DNA from: Hydrangea macrophylla | Lineage: Eukaryota > Streptophyta > Magnoliopsida > Cornales > Hydrangeaceae | Reading direction: 5' to 3' | Assembly: GCA_033977485.1 (NCBI GenBank) | Contig: CM066991.1 | Coordinates: forward strand, 57,469,350-57,533,349 | Length of the DNA: 64,000 bases | Part shown: in pieces, positions 10,270 to 23,100 of the stretch | Numbering within the stretch: the first letter of the stretch is position 1 | How the letters are laid out: every line of letters begins with the position of its first letter | The notes under the pieces: generated by a model | What the model was told of the DNA's origin: nothing | What the model saw: the letters and a program-made list of their open reading frames with translations, nothing else | Databases searched by the model: none | Translations under genes and position numbers: made by a program

Positions 10270-12224
10270 TGTAATATCCCAACATCTTGACATGTGATAA
10301 TATTATCTTAATGTGTATTATACGGCAATGACATGAATATATATGTGATTTGCATACCTAATCTTATTATTAAGTAATGGAAGGAATTTAAGAGTTGACA
10401 AACTCTTGTTATGTGTTATACACGGCAATCTATTTGGCATTTGCATATTTTGAAAAACATGGAATTATTTAATGCCTTGTATTGGATATATATTTGATGT
10501 AAAATGTTGAATTGCTAGACAAGGGCATAAATGATAGGATTAAAAAGAATACATTTTCCTAACTAGTAGGTGAATTAGCAATTCACGAGAACTAAAGGAG
10601 CTATTGTGTAATTAGTAAGAAATATGGTAGGTGAAAGTGTAATTTCAGAAATTTGGTAGATTTTTCCTAATCAAGATTAATTATTCTAATTGAGATTAAT
10701 TAGCTTAATGATGATTAGTTAGCCTAATCAAGATGCTAGCTTACATTACCTAAGCTAGTAGGTGGCCTAGTAGGTGGACAAGTAGGAGGTGTTGGGCTCT
10801 ATTTGGCTAAGTCCATGTGTATTCAAGTGGGCAAGAGAGAGAAATGGAAGAATAACTAGTTAAATAAGATGTACATCTTTTTGAGGTGCTTGTCTCTATA
10901 CAAGCAAGTAGGTGCAAAGACGAAAGGGAAAAACAAGAGTGAAAAGAAGGAAAACCAAAGGGAAAAGGGTGCTAGGGAGATTTCTATCTCAAATTGAAGC
11001 TAGACTTGAGAAGCTAAGGGTAAGAGTATTCTTTGTATGTGATTTAATTTCATTTCCATAGAGTTATGATGGATGAATTAGAGGAATTCATATTGATTTG
11101 CTATGAAATCTTATATGACTTGTAGGAGTTTGAAAGTGAGCATTACATCTTATCAATTCTATATCTAGAGCAAGGTGAGTAACCTCTATCTTTGAGGAAA
11201 CTTTTCAAGTAATGAAATTGTGGCATATGAATGATTTACTTTCAATTCATGAATTATGAGCACGTGTGTATAACATGATTGACTATATGTGCAAGAGATA
11301 GAAAGGATTATGTGTTAGAAACATGTTTATGTGATTATGTGGTTGAAGAAGCAATTGTTCTATCACTACAAAGAGAATGCTCCAAAAGGGAGTCTAGAAA
11401 AGCCTTCTAAGGCTTGAGTGTTCAATACGCCTTGTGTAGGGTATTGGATAGCTCGGAACAAGGCTAAAGGGTGCCATTACGGGCACGGGTTAGTGAGAAG
11501 AATAAGAAGCTTTGGAGATAAATACTTACTTGGTTGTGATTCATTATGTTACATTGAATTGCATATCACGTGTTTAAATGATATACACAAATTTATGTCA
11601 AAGAGCATGTTATTCACTAAGCTTCAGCTCATGTGGTTATTGAATAACCATTTCAGGTGAAAGGAAAGAAAAGGAGAAAGGGAAGTAGAGGACGAAAGAG
11701 GAGAGCAAGTGTTTAATGTGCATATTGTATATGGCGTAGTTGTTGTAGTTTGGAACTAAAGGACTTGTAAATTATGTTGTTAGGTGAGCATGTGTAGAAC
11801 TTGATGTATAAGACTCCTATGTTCATGTATGAAAGGTTTTGACAAGTGCTTTTGCAATTCAAGCATGTTTGATTGCTTACATGCTCATGGCTAGAATTGT
11901 GGATAGAAGTTGTTTTGATTGATCGAAATACACACTGTTTTAATTGGTTCAAAACGACGACTTTTACGAAAACAGACAACTTTTTTTGAAATTTTGAAAT
12001 CATGCACCGTTTTCAACGTTGGAACCTAGACTTAAACGGCTATCTTTTGGTATAAAATCTAACTTAAATTTTCAAATTCCTATTATACCCTTGGGGCTAA
12101 TCACTTGCAAATGTGGTTTAAATGGGAGCCTAAAAACACATTTTGTACGTTATTAACATAGTGTCAGGCCTCGGTGGCATGTCATGTACCCTCGTGCCAT
12201 ACTTAGTGGATTTGGGTCGTGACA
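10270..12224 (+). repeat. 5' LTR of the Tekay-like element (1,955 bp)
   Basis: TGTAATATCC...GTCGTGACA. AT-rich, no credible ORF; the 80-codon ORF at 11418 is also present in the other LTR and shows no domain. Near the PBS end is a GATTGATCGAAA motif (about 11915), where the other LTR has TTTCGATTGATCGAAA. Confidence 0.9.
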
Positions 12225-12228
12225 GAGT

Positions 12229-12240
12229 TGGTATCAGAGC
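12229..12240 (+). other. Primer-binding site, initiator tRNA-Met type
   Basis: TGGTATCAGAGC four bases after the LTR end, the usual plant retrotransposon PBS complementary to the 3' end of initiator tRNA-Met. Confidence 0.9.
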
Positions 12241-12435
12241 TAAAGGGTTAAACTTGCATATATTGCATGGTTAAGGTGCTTTGAATGAATATGTGCACGT
12301 ATACATGATACTTGATATGTTGTGTGGCATGATTTATGTGACACGATTAGTAGAGCATGATTATCATATGATACATGACAAGGCATGAATTACACGATGT
12401 TGATTATATGAACTGATCCTATTTATGTTTATAAG
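12241..12435 (+). other. Leader between PBS and gag
   Basis: About 195 bp, AT-rich, with repeated ATGATACATGA-like text and no ORF. Gag begins at the first ATG that opens the long frame (12436). Confidence 0.5.
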
Positions 12436-14541
12436 ATGGCACAAGGGCAAGGTTCTCCAAGTAAGAAGATGGACAGAATCGAGGAACTAATTGAAACATT
12501 TACACAAGCTGTGGAGCAACGATTTCAGGATAATAAAACAGGAGCACAGAATCAGGAAAATCGCGAAGCAAGAACTACTCAAGCTGCTATGGAAGGTTTC
12601 AAAAAGTTAAAACCTTTGGCCTATGATGGGCGTCCTGATCCACATGTTGCAGAGACATGGATAGCGGAGATGGAAAAGACTTTCACTGTGTTCCAATGTA
12701 CTGAAGAGGAAAAAGTTACCTATGCAGCTTTTATGTTACGAGGTGAAGCTGATAAATGGTGGCGTATGGTGAAAAAGGTGGAACCTAACATGAATTGGCG
12801 ACGATTTTTGGAAGTGTTCTATGGTACATATTTTCCTAAGTCTTCTCAAGAGCAAAGAGCTAGAGACTTTTCCAATTTGACTCAAGAAAACATGACTGTA
12901 TTACAATATGCTGCCAAATTTTCAGAGTTGTCCAACTTTGCTCCATCCGAAGTGGCTACCGATGCTATGAAAGCAAGGAAGTTTGAAAATGGCTTACGTT
13001 GGGGTATTCGTAGTCGGGTGGATGTCTTTCGATTCCAAACATATTTGGAAGTATTGGACACAACACTCATAGTGGAGCGAGATGGGGAAGAATTCCAAAA
13101 GAATAGAGATCAACAAACAAAGAGGCAAGGAGAAGGGCCAACAAGAGGACAAGGTTATTTTAAGAAGCCAAGAGTTTCTAGTATGGGATTTGGATCATCA
13201 CGTTATGGAAGCAATTTCCAAGGGGAGAGTAAACCCGTTTGTCCAACTTGTAGGAAACAACATAATGGGCCTTGCTATTGGAACAAAGGTTTATGTTATA
13301 GATGCAAACAACCTGGGCATGTTTCTAAGGATTGTCCTCAATCCTATTCACGGGGTTCCGATTTAGGAAGTGTTTGCTTTGAATGTGGAGAAAGGGGACA
13401 TTTTGCTCAAGAATGCCCACAGCGACGTTCAAGGGGTCCAAGCTCATCTATACCAAGCATAGCTACTCATAAATCAGTCCAGAAGTCTGATGGAGAAAAG
13501 AAAGAACAAAGACAAGGTCGGATGTTTGAACTTATACCGGGAGATACGTATACAGCTGATACAGTTGTGTCAGGTACACTCCTTATTTGCGCGTACCTTG
13601 CACATATACTTATTGATTCTGGATCTACACATTCATATGTATCTTGCTGTTTTGCTATGAATCTGGTTAGATCTTCCGAATCTTTAGGATATATTTTATC
13701 TATTGCTATTCCTTCAGGAGTATCTTTGAATAATGCTTCTGTCTATAAAGCTTGTGGAATAGAAGTGGATGGCAGAATGTTAATGGTAGACTTGATACCT
13801 TTGAACATCCAATACTTTGATGTTATTTTGGGGATGGATTGGTTGTCTACTTATCATGCTTCGATTGACTGTCAAAAGAAGAGAGTTTTATTTCGAATTC
13901 CTGAGCAAACTGAATTCTATTTTCAAGGGACAGGGGTAGTGTCGCCACCATATGTTTTTTCGGCAATGAAAGCATGTCGCTTGTTAAAGAAGGGATGTCA
14001 GGGTTTCTTGTGTAGTGTTGTAGACACTAAAACCTCAAATCTTGATTTAAAAGATATTTCAATCGTACGAGAATTTCCTGATGTGTTTCAAAATGATCTA
14101 TCTGACACTCTAATAGATAGAGAGATTGAATTTACAATTGATGTAATACCAGAGACTCAACCGATATCCAAAACTCCTTATAGAATGGCACCGGTTGAAT
14201 TGAAAGAACTGAAAACACAGTTACAGGAATTGTTGGATAAAGGATTTATACGTCCTAGTGTGTCGCCTTGGGGTGCACCAGTATTATTTGTAAAGAAGAA
14301 AGATGGTACTATGCAGTTATGTATTGATTATCGAGAACTCAATAAGGTGACTATTAAGAATAAATATCCTTTGCCGCGAATCGATGACTTATTCGATCAA
14401 TTACAAGGTTCTCAAGTGTTTTCAAAAATTGACTTAAGGTCGGGATATCATCAGTTAAAAGTAAAAGCAGAAGATGTAGAAAACACTGCATTTAAAACTA
14501 GATATGGGCATTATTCTTGTGATGCTATTTGGTGTGACTAA
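12436..14541 (+). pseudogene. Gag-protease and first part of reverse transcriptase (Tekay-like)
   Basis: 701 codons. Gag capsid region from about residue 58 ([19 protein letters not shown]) through WWRMVKK and [10 protein letters not shown]; two zinc knuckles [14 protein letters not shown] (about residues 286-299) and [14 protein letters not shown] (about 314-327). Protease active site [13 protein letters not shown] near residue 394, with ILGMDWL later. RT starts with [20 protein letters not shown] and reaches [13 protein letters not shown] (about residue 661). After RYGHYS (about 14510) the frame shifts and a TAA ends it; RT continues in another frame from about 14520. The gag-protease part looks intact and could be translated. 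Confidence 0.92.
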
Positions 14542-15253
14542 TGCTCCTACTGCTTTTATCGATTTAATGAATCGAGTGTTCAAGGCATATTTGGATGATT
14601 TTGTTATTGTTTTTATTGATGATATTTTGGTTTATTCAAAGAGTTCTGAAGAACATGAAAATCACTTGAGAATGGTATTACAAACTTTGAGGAAGAACAA
14701 GCTTTATGCTAAATTAAAGAAATGTGAGTTTTGGTTGCCTAGCAATACTTTCTTGGGGCATGCGATATCTGAAAAAGGTGTTTCAGTTGACCCTCAGAAG
14801 ACAGATGCTGTTGATTCTTGGCCTACACCCACGAATGTTTCAGAAGTTTGTAGTTTTCTTGGTTTGGCTGGGTATTATCGTAGATTTGTTAAAGACTTTT
14901 CTCGTATTGCCATTCCAATGACTCGGTTGTTGCATAAGAATATACCGTTTGTATGGACTAATGAATGTGAACAGAGTTTTCAAGAACTGAAGAACAAATT
15001 GGTTACAGCTCCTATATTAACGATTCCAATGGGAAATGGAGGATATGTGATTTACAGTGATGCCTCTCACCAAGGGGTAGGGTGTGTACTAATGCAAAAT
15101 GGTAAGGTTATCGCGTATGCTTCTAGACAATTGAGGCCACATGAAAGTAATTACCCCACACATGATTTAGAACTTGCAGCAGTAATCTTTGCTTTAAAGA
15201 TTTGGCGACATTACGTTTATGGTGAAACTTGTGAAGTTTTTACAGATCATTAA
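14504..15253 (+). pseudogene. Reverse transcriptase (rest) and RNase H (start), Tekay-like
   Basis: Frame +2 relative to gag; true continuity starts about 14520 at [17 protein letters not shown], so the first codons are out of frame with real coding. RT active site [10 protein letters not shown] at about 14611-14630, then [11 protein letters not shown] and the [11 protein letters not shown] thumb region. RNase H carries [17 protein letters not shown] and [20 protein letters not shown] stop interrupts at FTDH (15251-15253), one codon inside a motif that normally continues. Confidence 0.9.
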
Positions 15254-15256
15254 AGT

Positions 15257-16378
15257 TTGAAGTACTTGTTCACTCAAAAGGAGCTAAACATGAGGCAAAG
15301 AAGATGGTTGGAGCTAATAAAGGATTATGATTTGACAATACAGTACCATCCAGGTAAAGCTAATGTGGTGGCGGATGCTTTGAGTAGGAAGTCTTCAGGT
15401 AATTATGTTTATTATCTTACTACTCAGAATCAATTGTTGATGGACTTGGAAAGAATGGAAGTGGAAGTAATTCCTTTCGATAAAAGTGGAGTTCTTGCAA
15501 CAATGGTAGTGCAACCTACGTTGCTTGAAGAAATAAAAGGGGCACAGATGAATGATGCATTTCTTAAGAAGATTTCTGATGAAATACATGAAAGTAAGCG
15601 AGCTGATTTTTCTATTCAAGATAATGTTTTGAAGTTTAAGAATCGAATATGTGTTCCTAATATTGATGAAATCAGAAAGAAGGTTTTGATAGAAGCTCAT
15701 AATACCAAGTATTCCATTCATCTGGGGAGTACCAAGATGTATCGAGATTTGAGAGAAATTTATTGGTGGCCAAGAATGAAGAATGAAATTGCAGAATTTG
15801 TATCACATTGTCTGATATGTCAACAAGTAAAGGTGGAGCATCAGAAACCAGCAGGGTTACTCCAACCACTCCGCATACCCGAATGGAAATGGGAGCACAT
15901 TACGATGGATTTTGTGGTGGGATTTCCGAGATCATCCCGAGGTAACAATGCTATTTGGGTAATTGTTGACAGGTTAACTAAATCTGCGAATTTCTTAGCT
16001 ATGAAAACCACTTATTCGAAAGAGAAATTTGCGGAGTTGTACATTGGAGAAATTATTAGATTACATGGTGCACCTGTCTCTATTACTTCTGATCAAGATC
16101 CTAATTTTGTAAGTCGATTTTGGGAGAATTTGCAGCGGGCAATGGGTACAACTTTGAACTTTAGCACGACCTTCCATCCACAAACCGATGGACAATCAGA
16201 AAGAGTAATCCAAATTTTAGAAGATATGTTGAGGGGATGTGTTATGGATTTTAAAGGCCCGTGGGAAGAACATTTGCCACTTATCGAGTTTGCATACAAT
16301 AATAGTTTTCAATCGAGCATTGGTATGACGCCTTATGAAGCGCTATATGGAAGGAAATGTCGTTCACCAATTTGTTAG
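15257..16378 (+). pseudogene. RNase H end and integrase, Tekay-like
   Basis: Opens with [20 protein letters not shown] and the [20 protein letters not shown] end of RNase H. Integrase zinc finger: [11 protein letters not shown] ... HCLICQ. Catalytic core: D in TMDFV (about 15905), D in TSDQD (about 16087) and E in GQSERV (about 16199), with exactly 35 residues between the second D and [17 protein letters not shown] follows; a TAG ends the frame at 16376-16378 where a tryptophan codon is expected. Active-site residues are present. Confidence 0.92.
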
Positions 16379-16384
16379 ACTGAG

Positions 16385-17008
16385 GTGGGAGAAAGAAAGT
16401 TATTGGGACCGGAGATTATACAATTGACTACTGATAAAATTAAATTGATCCAACAGAGGCTTCGAACAGCACAAAGTCGACAGAAAAGTTATGCGGATAC
16501 TAGAAGAAGGGACCTTGAATTCCAAGTAGGTGACTATGTCTTTTTGAAGGTGTCTCCGTCGAAAGGTATAATTCGGTTTGGAAAGAGGGGAAAACATAAT
16601 CCTCGATACATCAGACAATTTCAAATCTTGGAAAGGATTGGACCTGTATCTTATCGTTTAGCTTTACCTTTGGAATTGAGTAATGTACATAATGTTTTTC
16701 ATGTCTCCACGTTACGGCGGTATCTTTTTGATCTGACACATGTTTTGGCACATGAACCCTTGGAGGTTCAGGAGGATTTAACGTATATAGAGCATCCGGT
16801 AGCAATTCTAGCTCAACGAGATCAAGTGTTACGGACCAAAGTGATTCCTTTGGTAAAAGTTTTATGGCGGAACCATTCCGTGGAAGAAGCTACGTGGGAA
16901 AGGGAGGATGAAATGCTTGAGAAGTATCCTTCTTTATTTAGAATCATAACAAGTTTGGAGGACCAAACTTTTATAAGGTGGGGAGGATGTAATATCCCAA
17001 CATTTTGA
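16385..17008 (+). pseudogene. Integrase C-terminus with chromodomain, Tekay-like
   Basis: GERKLLGPEIIQLTTDKIKL, then GDYVFLKVSPSKGIIRFGKR (GPY-type region), VSYRLALPLELSNVHNVFHV, and the chromodomain LRTKVIPLVKVLWRNHSVEE / ATWEREDEMLEKYPSLF near 16830-16935. The group II chromodomain is thought to guide integration into chromatin. The frame runs through the PPT and ends 21 bp inside the 3' LTR (stop 17006-17008). Separated from the rest only by the stop at 16376. Confidence 0.9.
16975..16987 (+). other. Polypurine tract of the Tekay-like element
   Basis: AAGGTGGGGAGGA directly before the 3' LTR TGTAATATCC. It lies inside the end of the pol frame. Confidence 0.85.
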
Positions 17009-18944
17009 CATGTGATAATATTATCTTAATGTGCATTATACGGTAATGACATGAATATATATGTGATTTGCATACCTAATCTTATTATTAAGTAATGGAA
17101 GGAATTTAAGAGTTGATAAACTCTTGTTATGTGTTATACATGGCAATCTATTCGGCATTTGCATATTTTGAAAAACAGGAAATTATTTAATGCCTTGTAT
17201 TGGATATATATTTGATGTAAAATGTTGAATTGCTAGACAAAGGCATAAATGATAGGAGTAAAAAGAATACATTTTTCTAACTAGTAGGTGAATTAGCAAT
17301 TCACGAGAACTAAAGGAGCTATTGTGTAATTAGTAAGATATATGGTAGGTGAAAGTGTAATTTCGGAAATTTGGTAGATTTTTCCTAATCAAGATTAATT
17401 AGTCTAATTGAGATTAATTAGCTTAATGATGATTAGTTAGCCTAATCAAGATGCTAGCTTACATTACCTAAGCTAGTAGGTGGCCTAGTAGGTGGCTTAG
17501 TAGGTGGGCAAGTAGGAGGTGTTGGGCTATATTTGGCTAAGTCCATGTGTATTCAAGTGGGCAAGAGAGAGAAATGGAAGAATAACTAGTTAAATAAGAT
17601 GTACATCTTTTTGAGGTGCTTGTCTCTATACAAGCAAGTAGGTGCAAAGAAGAAAGGGAAAAACAAGAGAGAAAAGAAGGAAAACCAAAGGGAAAAGGGT
17701 GCTAGGGAGATTTCTATCTCAAATTGAAGCTAGACTTGAGAAGCTAAGGGTAAGAGTATTCTTTGTATGTGATTTAATTTCATTTCCATAGAGTTATGAT
17801 GGATGAATTAGAGGAATTCATATTGATTTGCTATAAAATCTTATATGACTTGTAGGAGTTTGAAAGTGAGCATTACATCTTGTCAATTCTATATCTAGAG
17901 CAAGGTGAGTAACCTCTATCTTTGAGGAAACTTTTCAAGTAATGAAATTGTGGCATATAAATGATTTACTTTCAATTCATGAATTATGAGCACGTGTGTA
18001 TATCATGATTGACTATATGTGCAAGAGATAGAAAGGATTATGTGTTGGAAACATGTTTATGTGATTATGTGGTTGAAGAGGCAATTGTTCTATCACTACA
18101 AAGAGAAAGCTCCAAAAGGGAGTCTAGAAAAGCCTTCTAAGGCTTGAGTGTTCAATACGCCTTGTGTAGGGTATTGGATAGCTCGGAACAAGGCTAAAGG
18201 GTGCCATTACGGGCACGGGGTAGTGAGAAGAACAAGAAGCTTTGGAGATAAATACTTACTTGGTTGTGATTCATTATGTTACATTGAATTGCATATCACG
18301 TGTTTAAATGATATACACAAATTTATGTCAAAGAGCATGTTATTCACTGAGCTTCAGTTCATGTGGTTATTGAATAACCATTTCAGGTGAAAGGAAAGAA
18401 AAGGAGAAAGAGAAGTAGAGGACGAAAGAGGAGAGCAAGTGTTTAATGTGCATATCGTATATGGCGTAGTTGTTGTAGTTTGGAACTAAAGGACTTGTAA
18501 ATTATGTTGTTAGGTGAGCATGTATAGAACTTGATGTATAAGACTCCTATGTTCATGTATGAAAGGTTTTGGCAAGTGCTTTTGCTATTCAAGCATGTTT
18601 GATTGCTTAGATGCTCATGGCTAGAATTGTGGATAGAAGTTGTTTCGATTGATCGAAATACACACTGTTCAAAACGACGACTTTTACGAAAACAGACAAT
18701 TTTTTTTGAAATTTTGAAATCGTGGACCGTTTTCAACGTTGGAACCTAGACTCAAACGGCTATCTTTTGGTATAAAATCTAACTCAAAATTTCAAATTCC
18801 TATTATACGCTTGGGACTAATCACTTGCAAATGTGGTTTAAATGGGAGCCTAAAAACACATTTTGTACGTTATTAACATAGAGTCAGGCCTCGGTGGCGT
18901 GTCATGTATCCTCTTGCCATACTTAGTGGATTTGGGTCGTGACA
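16988..18944 (+). repeat. 3' LTR of the Tekay-like element (1,957 bp)
   Basis: Same ends as the 5' LTR. Differences are mostly C/T transitions, plus a 12-bp GTGGCTTAGTAG-type duplication near 17490 and a 10-bp deletion near 18668. The 80-codon ORF at 18148 repeats the LTR ORF and is not a gene. Confidence 0.9.
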
Positions 18945-21674
18945 AAAGTGATAAAACCAAGTTGGTTTGTGTTTCGTAGCCAATGTCTCATATGTTTTTT
19001 AATTCATTAATTTCAATGTGTATTCTGTTACTGAAGCTCTGCTTTTATTGGTTGGTCGTTTTATTTTCATGTGTCTTCTGATCTGAAGCTCTGCTTTTCT
19101 TTTATTTTTTTCCCTCTTTGAGTAGGTGATTTAATCTTAAAATATAGTGAATAGCAAAAATGGGTCACTGTTAAACGTTTAGCAACTTTTGTAATCTGAT
19201 TTTTTATTTCTCAAGTAAAATGGACTAGTTTTCCTTCCCTTCATCCCCCCCTTAAATTTGCTAACCAAATGGAGCCTTAATTGAACTTAAATGATTAAAA
19301 GAATGTTTACTATAGTTTAATAGTTGAGTTATTATTTCATCTTGAACAATTCAGCAGACAACACCATGGGCAATTATGATTCTATATACTCGTATTATAC
19401 ATTGCAGCATAGCTTATGCTTGAGCTAGGCATGTTTTTGGGTTCACATATTGAGGGGGGGAAAAGATCTTCTAGATGGGTTTTGTATGGTGTTTGACTTC
19501 TAATATATATGCACTCTGGAAAATATTCTTCATTGGGGCATGTTTGGTGTTCAGCATTTAAAATTGAGCCATACTATTGCTAGATTCCCTTGACTCTTTT
19601 TTGTTTGGTTTAGATTTAGTATCTCTGAAATTAAAGTTTTCCGCCTCAGTATGGCATTTGCTTGAAAGGAGGTTAATCTTAATTTTGCATGGTCACACCC
19701 TTTTCCCTTTAGAATCACAACTTCTAAGTCCATAAGTTATATTTTCAGCCCAAAAATCCATTAGTCATGTAGCATAGCTGATTTATAACTCAAGTCCCTT
19801 TTCTAATTATTTTTGGGTGCCAAAGCAAACGAACTTTGTGGAAAACTGAGACTTATTCACATAGCCACTATTGCTTTGGCAATAGTGGTAGCCTTATTTT
19901 TTTTTTTTTATGAACAGTAAACAAGTCGTATCAATTTCAGAATAAGAGCATAAAAAGATGATCTATTCTAATTATGTTTTGTGAGGATGATCTATCCTAT
20001 CTTTTTTCCCCTAATACGTACCTGCAGGTGCACAACAAAAGGAAAATACTAGCCTATTACATGTATGAAGTAATCACCTTTTAAATGGATAACTAAGTTT
20101 ATATAACACCCCATTTTACAAAGGATATAAAGTTAGAAAGAATTAGAAAGAACATTTCAACAAAATTTTGGTTGTGTTTGTAATCTAACTTTGTCAACAT
20201 TTCTTAGTATTAGTTGATTGTAAATTCATTGAGTTATGGTCCAAAAAAGGAAAGGAACCTGCATTGTGTTAAGGCTGAGATTCGAACTATACTGCAGTTA
20301 GCTGAAGGAAATTTGTTCATGTTTTAAAATTTTTTTGATATGAATCACTTGTGTTTAGGTGTAAGACATTTAATAAGATATAAAGTACGATGACTTTAGG
20401 TGTTATGATTGATTAAATGGGCATATATTGCTGGTATTCTTCGTGGCTACAGAGATATAATATTTACCAATCACAACCCTGTGCCACGATGGTGATGGAG
20501 ATAAAATGAGCTTTACGCTTGCTATGATATGGTTGCATATCAAATTTAGGAGTGAAATGGGAAGGAATAGCAAAAACTTAAAGAAAAGTCTTTTCAAACA
20601 TAGCCTTAATAGCCTCTTCTTCTCTCCTCTATTTGCTAATAAACTTCTTTTCCAAAAACTATCTGTTGTATAATAAAATTTTTTTCTAAAAAAATGGTTT
20701 TAATTACTGTTTTTAGAGTTTAATAAACAGTTTATAAAAAATTGTTTTGTAAAACTGTTATTTAATAAAGTGTTCTTTCCACAAACAGTTTATAATAAAG
20801 TTTTTAGTTTAAAAAACTGTTACGATGTAAATTGTGTTGTTAAAAAACACTTTTTTAAGGGGAAACAATGGGAAATCTGTTCATGCAATAAAATCTGAAA
20901 ACTGAAAAACAATTACTGAAATTAAGGACTGGAATGTGATTCAGGAAAAAACGTAAAACATTCAATGCTAATGATTGCAAAAGTTACATTACCAGCCTGC
21001 ACTAGAGTCTAGTTACATCACTAAAGTTATTCACGATTGCAAACGAGATACTAAGGTCTCTAATTTGATGTTATTTGCTTCTGCATTTTGGCATTTTTTT
21101 AAACAAATTGTTTTGTATTTCATGTCCTTGTTTCTTATTCTTATTTAAAGGCACTGCATTTTCAAAGTGAATGTCATATTTGCTTAGCTTCTCTCCAAAT
21201 TTTTTTTTTCACCAGAATTATTGCATTGATTGATGCCAAATATTGCACAACTCTATTACATGTTTTTTTCCATCTTTTTCATTTGGTAGATGTTCAAACA
21301 AGACCATGGAAAAGCTAGGCTTCATGTTAGTAGATTTTAATGACAAGTTAACAATTTCATAAATGGTGCTAGGAAATGTTCAATTGAGATGAATGGGTAA
21401 TGGGATAGTATTTGAAGTTGTCTTATGATATGATCCGTCTCCAGCTCATTCTTTGGGTTGTTTTCACAATGGTATATTCCATACAAAACTTTTGGAAATT
21501 GGAGCTGCACGAGTTGGGCCATGTCTTCTCATTTGATAGCATAGAGAAGAAAGTGGAGGTCAGGTAGTGATATCCCTACCAAATCTGAAAATCTCAAAAA
21601 AGTTGGCACATACAAATCCCTTTGGAATATGAAACTTCTCAATCATGCTATTTTTTAATAGCACATGATTGGTA

Positions 21675-21769
<95 letters not shown>

Positions 21770-23052
21770 GGCAAAGCTTCCTAGCACCATGCAAAAGCAT
21801 GCAAACATCAGGTAATTACACTATGGTTAGTACTTAGTAGTCTAATTCATTGAGAAGTTATTTGTTTGTGAGTTAATGGTTTCTAAGAACACTACATCCT
21901 TTGGGCTATTTGGTTTATGAACAGAAAAAAGAAAAGAAAAGAAACACTTTAACAAAGATGCATAAGAAAAAAGAAAAGAAAAGAAAGAAGGATGAAGCAT
22001 CATGGTCCAAAAAGTACTTCCACCAACTCAAATACGGCAGGTAAGATAACCTTACACTTGAACGTGCTTGGACATCAACATTTCACTCGTGTCTGGCATT
22101 CTAAAACACTTTGACATAGATGCTCAAGAAAATATTTTTTTCAGTAATTTAGGGAAGTGCTTAGTTAAGTCTTGGCCTAAATCAGCCCCTAAATAGTCCC
22201 CAAAGAGCCCCTTAATCAGTCCCCAACCAGCCCCTAAACAATCCATAGACCAGCCCCAAACAGTCCCCCAAAAGCAGCCCCAAACAGCCTCTTCATTTAC
22301 TGACAGTCATGTTTGTAGGGCTATTTATATCATTTTTGGATCGATTTTTATTCTTGAAATGGAAGCGAAATGTTAATGTTAGAAGAGTGTTTTTTTCTTT
22401 TCCCGTTCTTTCTTTTGCTTCATTCATAGACTTTTGAAAGAAAAGGAAGAGAAAACATTGAGCGAAAAATACTTTTCTTAATTTGGTTTGTTACTGAGGT
22501 CTGTTTGATTTGCGCGGATTTGGTGAACGAAATAGAAGGAAAAGGGAAGAAAATAGAAAAGAAAAGGCTACCCTTTTTCTTTTCAAGTGCTTAAGCCATC
22601 AAAATGAGACAGAAAAAAGAATGTTGAAATGGGTCTTGCTATCATTCTTAGGATATGATTTTGTTCATTTGAACGAAAGTTTTGTGGGCTGTTCTGAATG
22701 GAATCAGGTAAAATCAGAGGCATGGTGGTTGAGCCCCCAAAGGTAGAACTTCGAATTAGTTTATCATGGTTTCATGACTAAGCTGCGTTGTCATTTGTCG
22801 AGTATCTTTCGCTCAATATTTTCAGTTCAAGAGTGCTGGATTATTATCTGAACTTCAAAAAAGTGTTACATCTGTGCATGCGTATGTTGACAGCAAGTTT
22901 GCAATTTTAAATTGCATTAACATGGTGTTAGTACTAATGATCTCTCTATGATGCCAGAAAACAAAAAAAGTTAAAAAGGACAAAATGCAAAATAAGATTT
23001 CAGATTCTTCACAATTCACGTGCTAATCGATATACCACTTTTTTTTTCTCAG
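18945..23052 (+). other. Intron-like AT-rich DNA of the captured gene region
   Basis: No convincing coding sequence over 4.1 kb. It continues directly from 10269 if the Tekay-like element is removed (CACCAAGTAAAG then TGATAAAACCAAG). Poly-T rich, with possible donors after CATCAG (21811) and ACGGCAG (22041). ORFs at 21560-21837 are microsatellite translations and 22510-22746 shows no domain. Reads like introns of a plant gene. Confidence 0.45.
21676..21767. repeat. (CT)n microsatellite, about 92 bp
   Basis: Nearly pure CT dinucleotides with one TTT interruption near 21693. All ORFs here (poly Ser-Leu or Arg-Glu) are artefacts. Confidence 0.95.
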
Positions 23053-23100
23053 GACTCCGTGCGAAGCATCAAGAGGAGCTAGAAAATTTGACACTAACAA
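23053..23100 (+). pseudogene. Captured exon resembling KMS1/VMP1-type protein N-terminus
   Basis: A 48-bp segment between TTTTTTTCTCAG| and |GTACTTAACC reads LRAKHQEELENLTLT in frame. From memory this matches the conserved N-terminal stretch of plant KMS1 (VMP1-like ER membrane protein of the early secretory pathway and autophagy), where an LR-KH----ENLTLT motif precedes the first membrane helix. Neither the following exon nor the membrane segments were found nearby. A short exon match, so family identity is tentative. Confidence 0.5.

Larger units (their letters stand above)
10270..18944 (+). mobile_element. Tekay-like chromovirus (Ty3/gypsy), complete structure, broken pol
   Basis: Full LTR-PBS-gag-pol-PPT-LTR structure of 8,675 bp. 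LTRs 10270-12224 and 16988-18944 begin TGTAATATCCC and end GGGTCGTGACA. PBS TGGTATCAGAGC at 12229-12240; PPT at 16975-16987. Flanks are AAAGA (10265-10269) and AAAGT (18945-18949), a 5-bp TSD with one change. Two CCHC knuckles, D35E integrase and a C-terminal chromodomain give the lineage. LTRs differ by roughly 2% by eye plus a 12-bp indel. Pol is interrupted by one frameshift and two stops, so this copy cannot make its own full polyprotein. Confidence 0.92.

Noticed and set aside
11418..18390. 80-codon ORF present in both Tekay-like LTRs as a possible conserved small gene
   Set aside because: It is duplicated only because the LTRs are copies; differences change amino acids freely and no domain is seen.
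21560..21837. ORFs of 71-82 codons over the CT microsatellite
   Set aside because: Pure dinucleotide translations (Ser-Leu or Arg-Glu).
22510..22746. 78-codon ORF in the captured region
   Set aside because: Lysine/arginine-rich low-complexity start, no splice context or motif supporting it.
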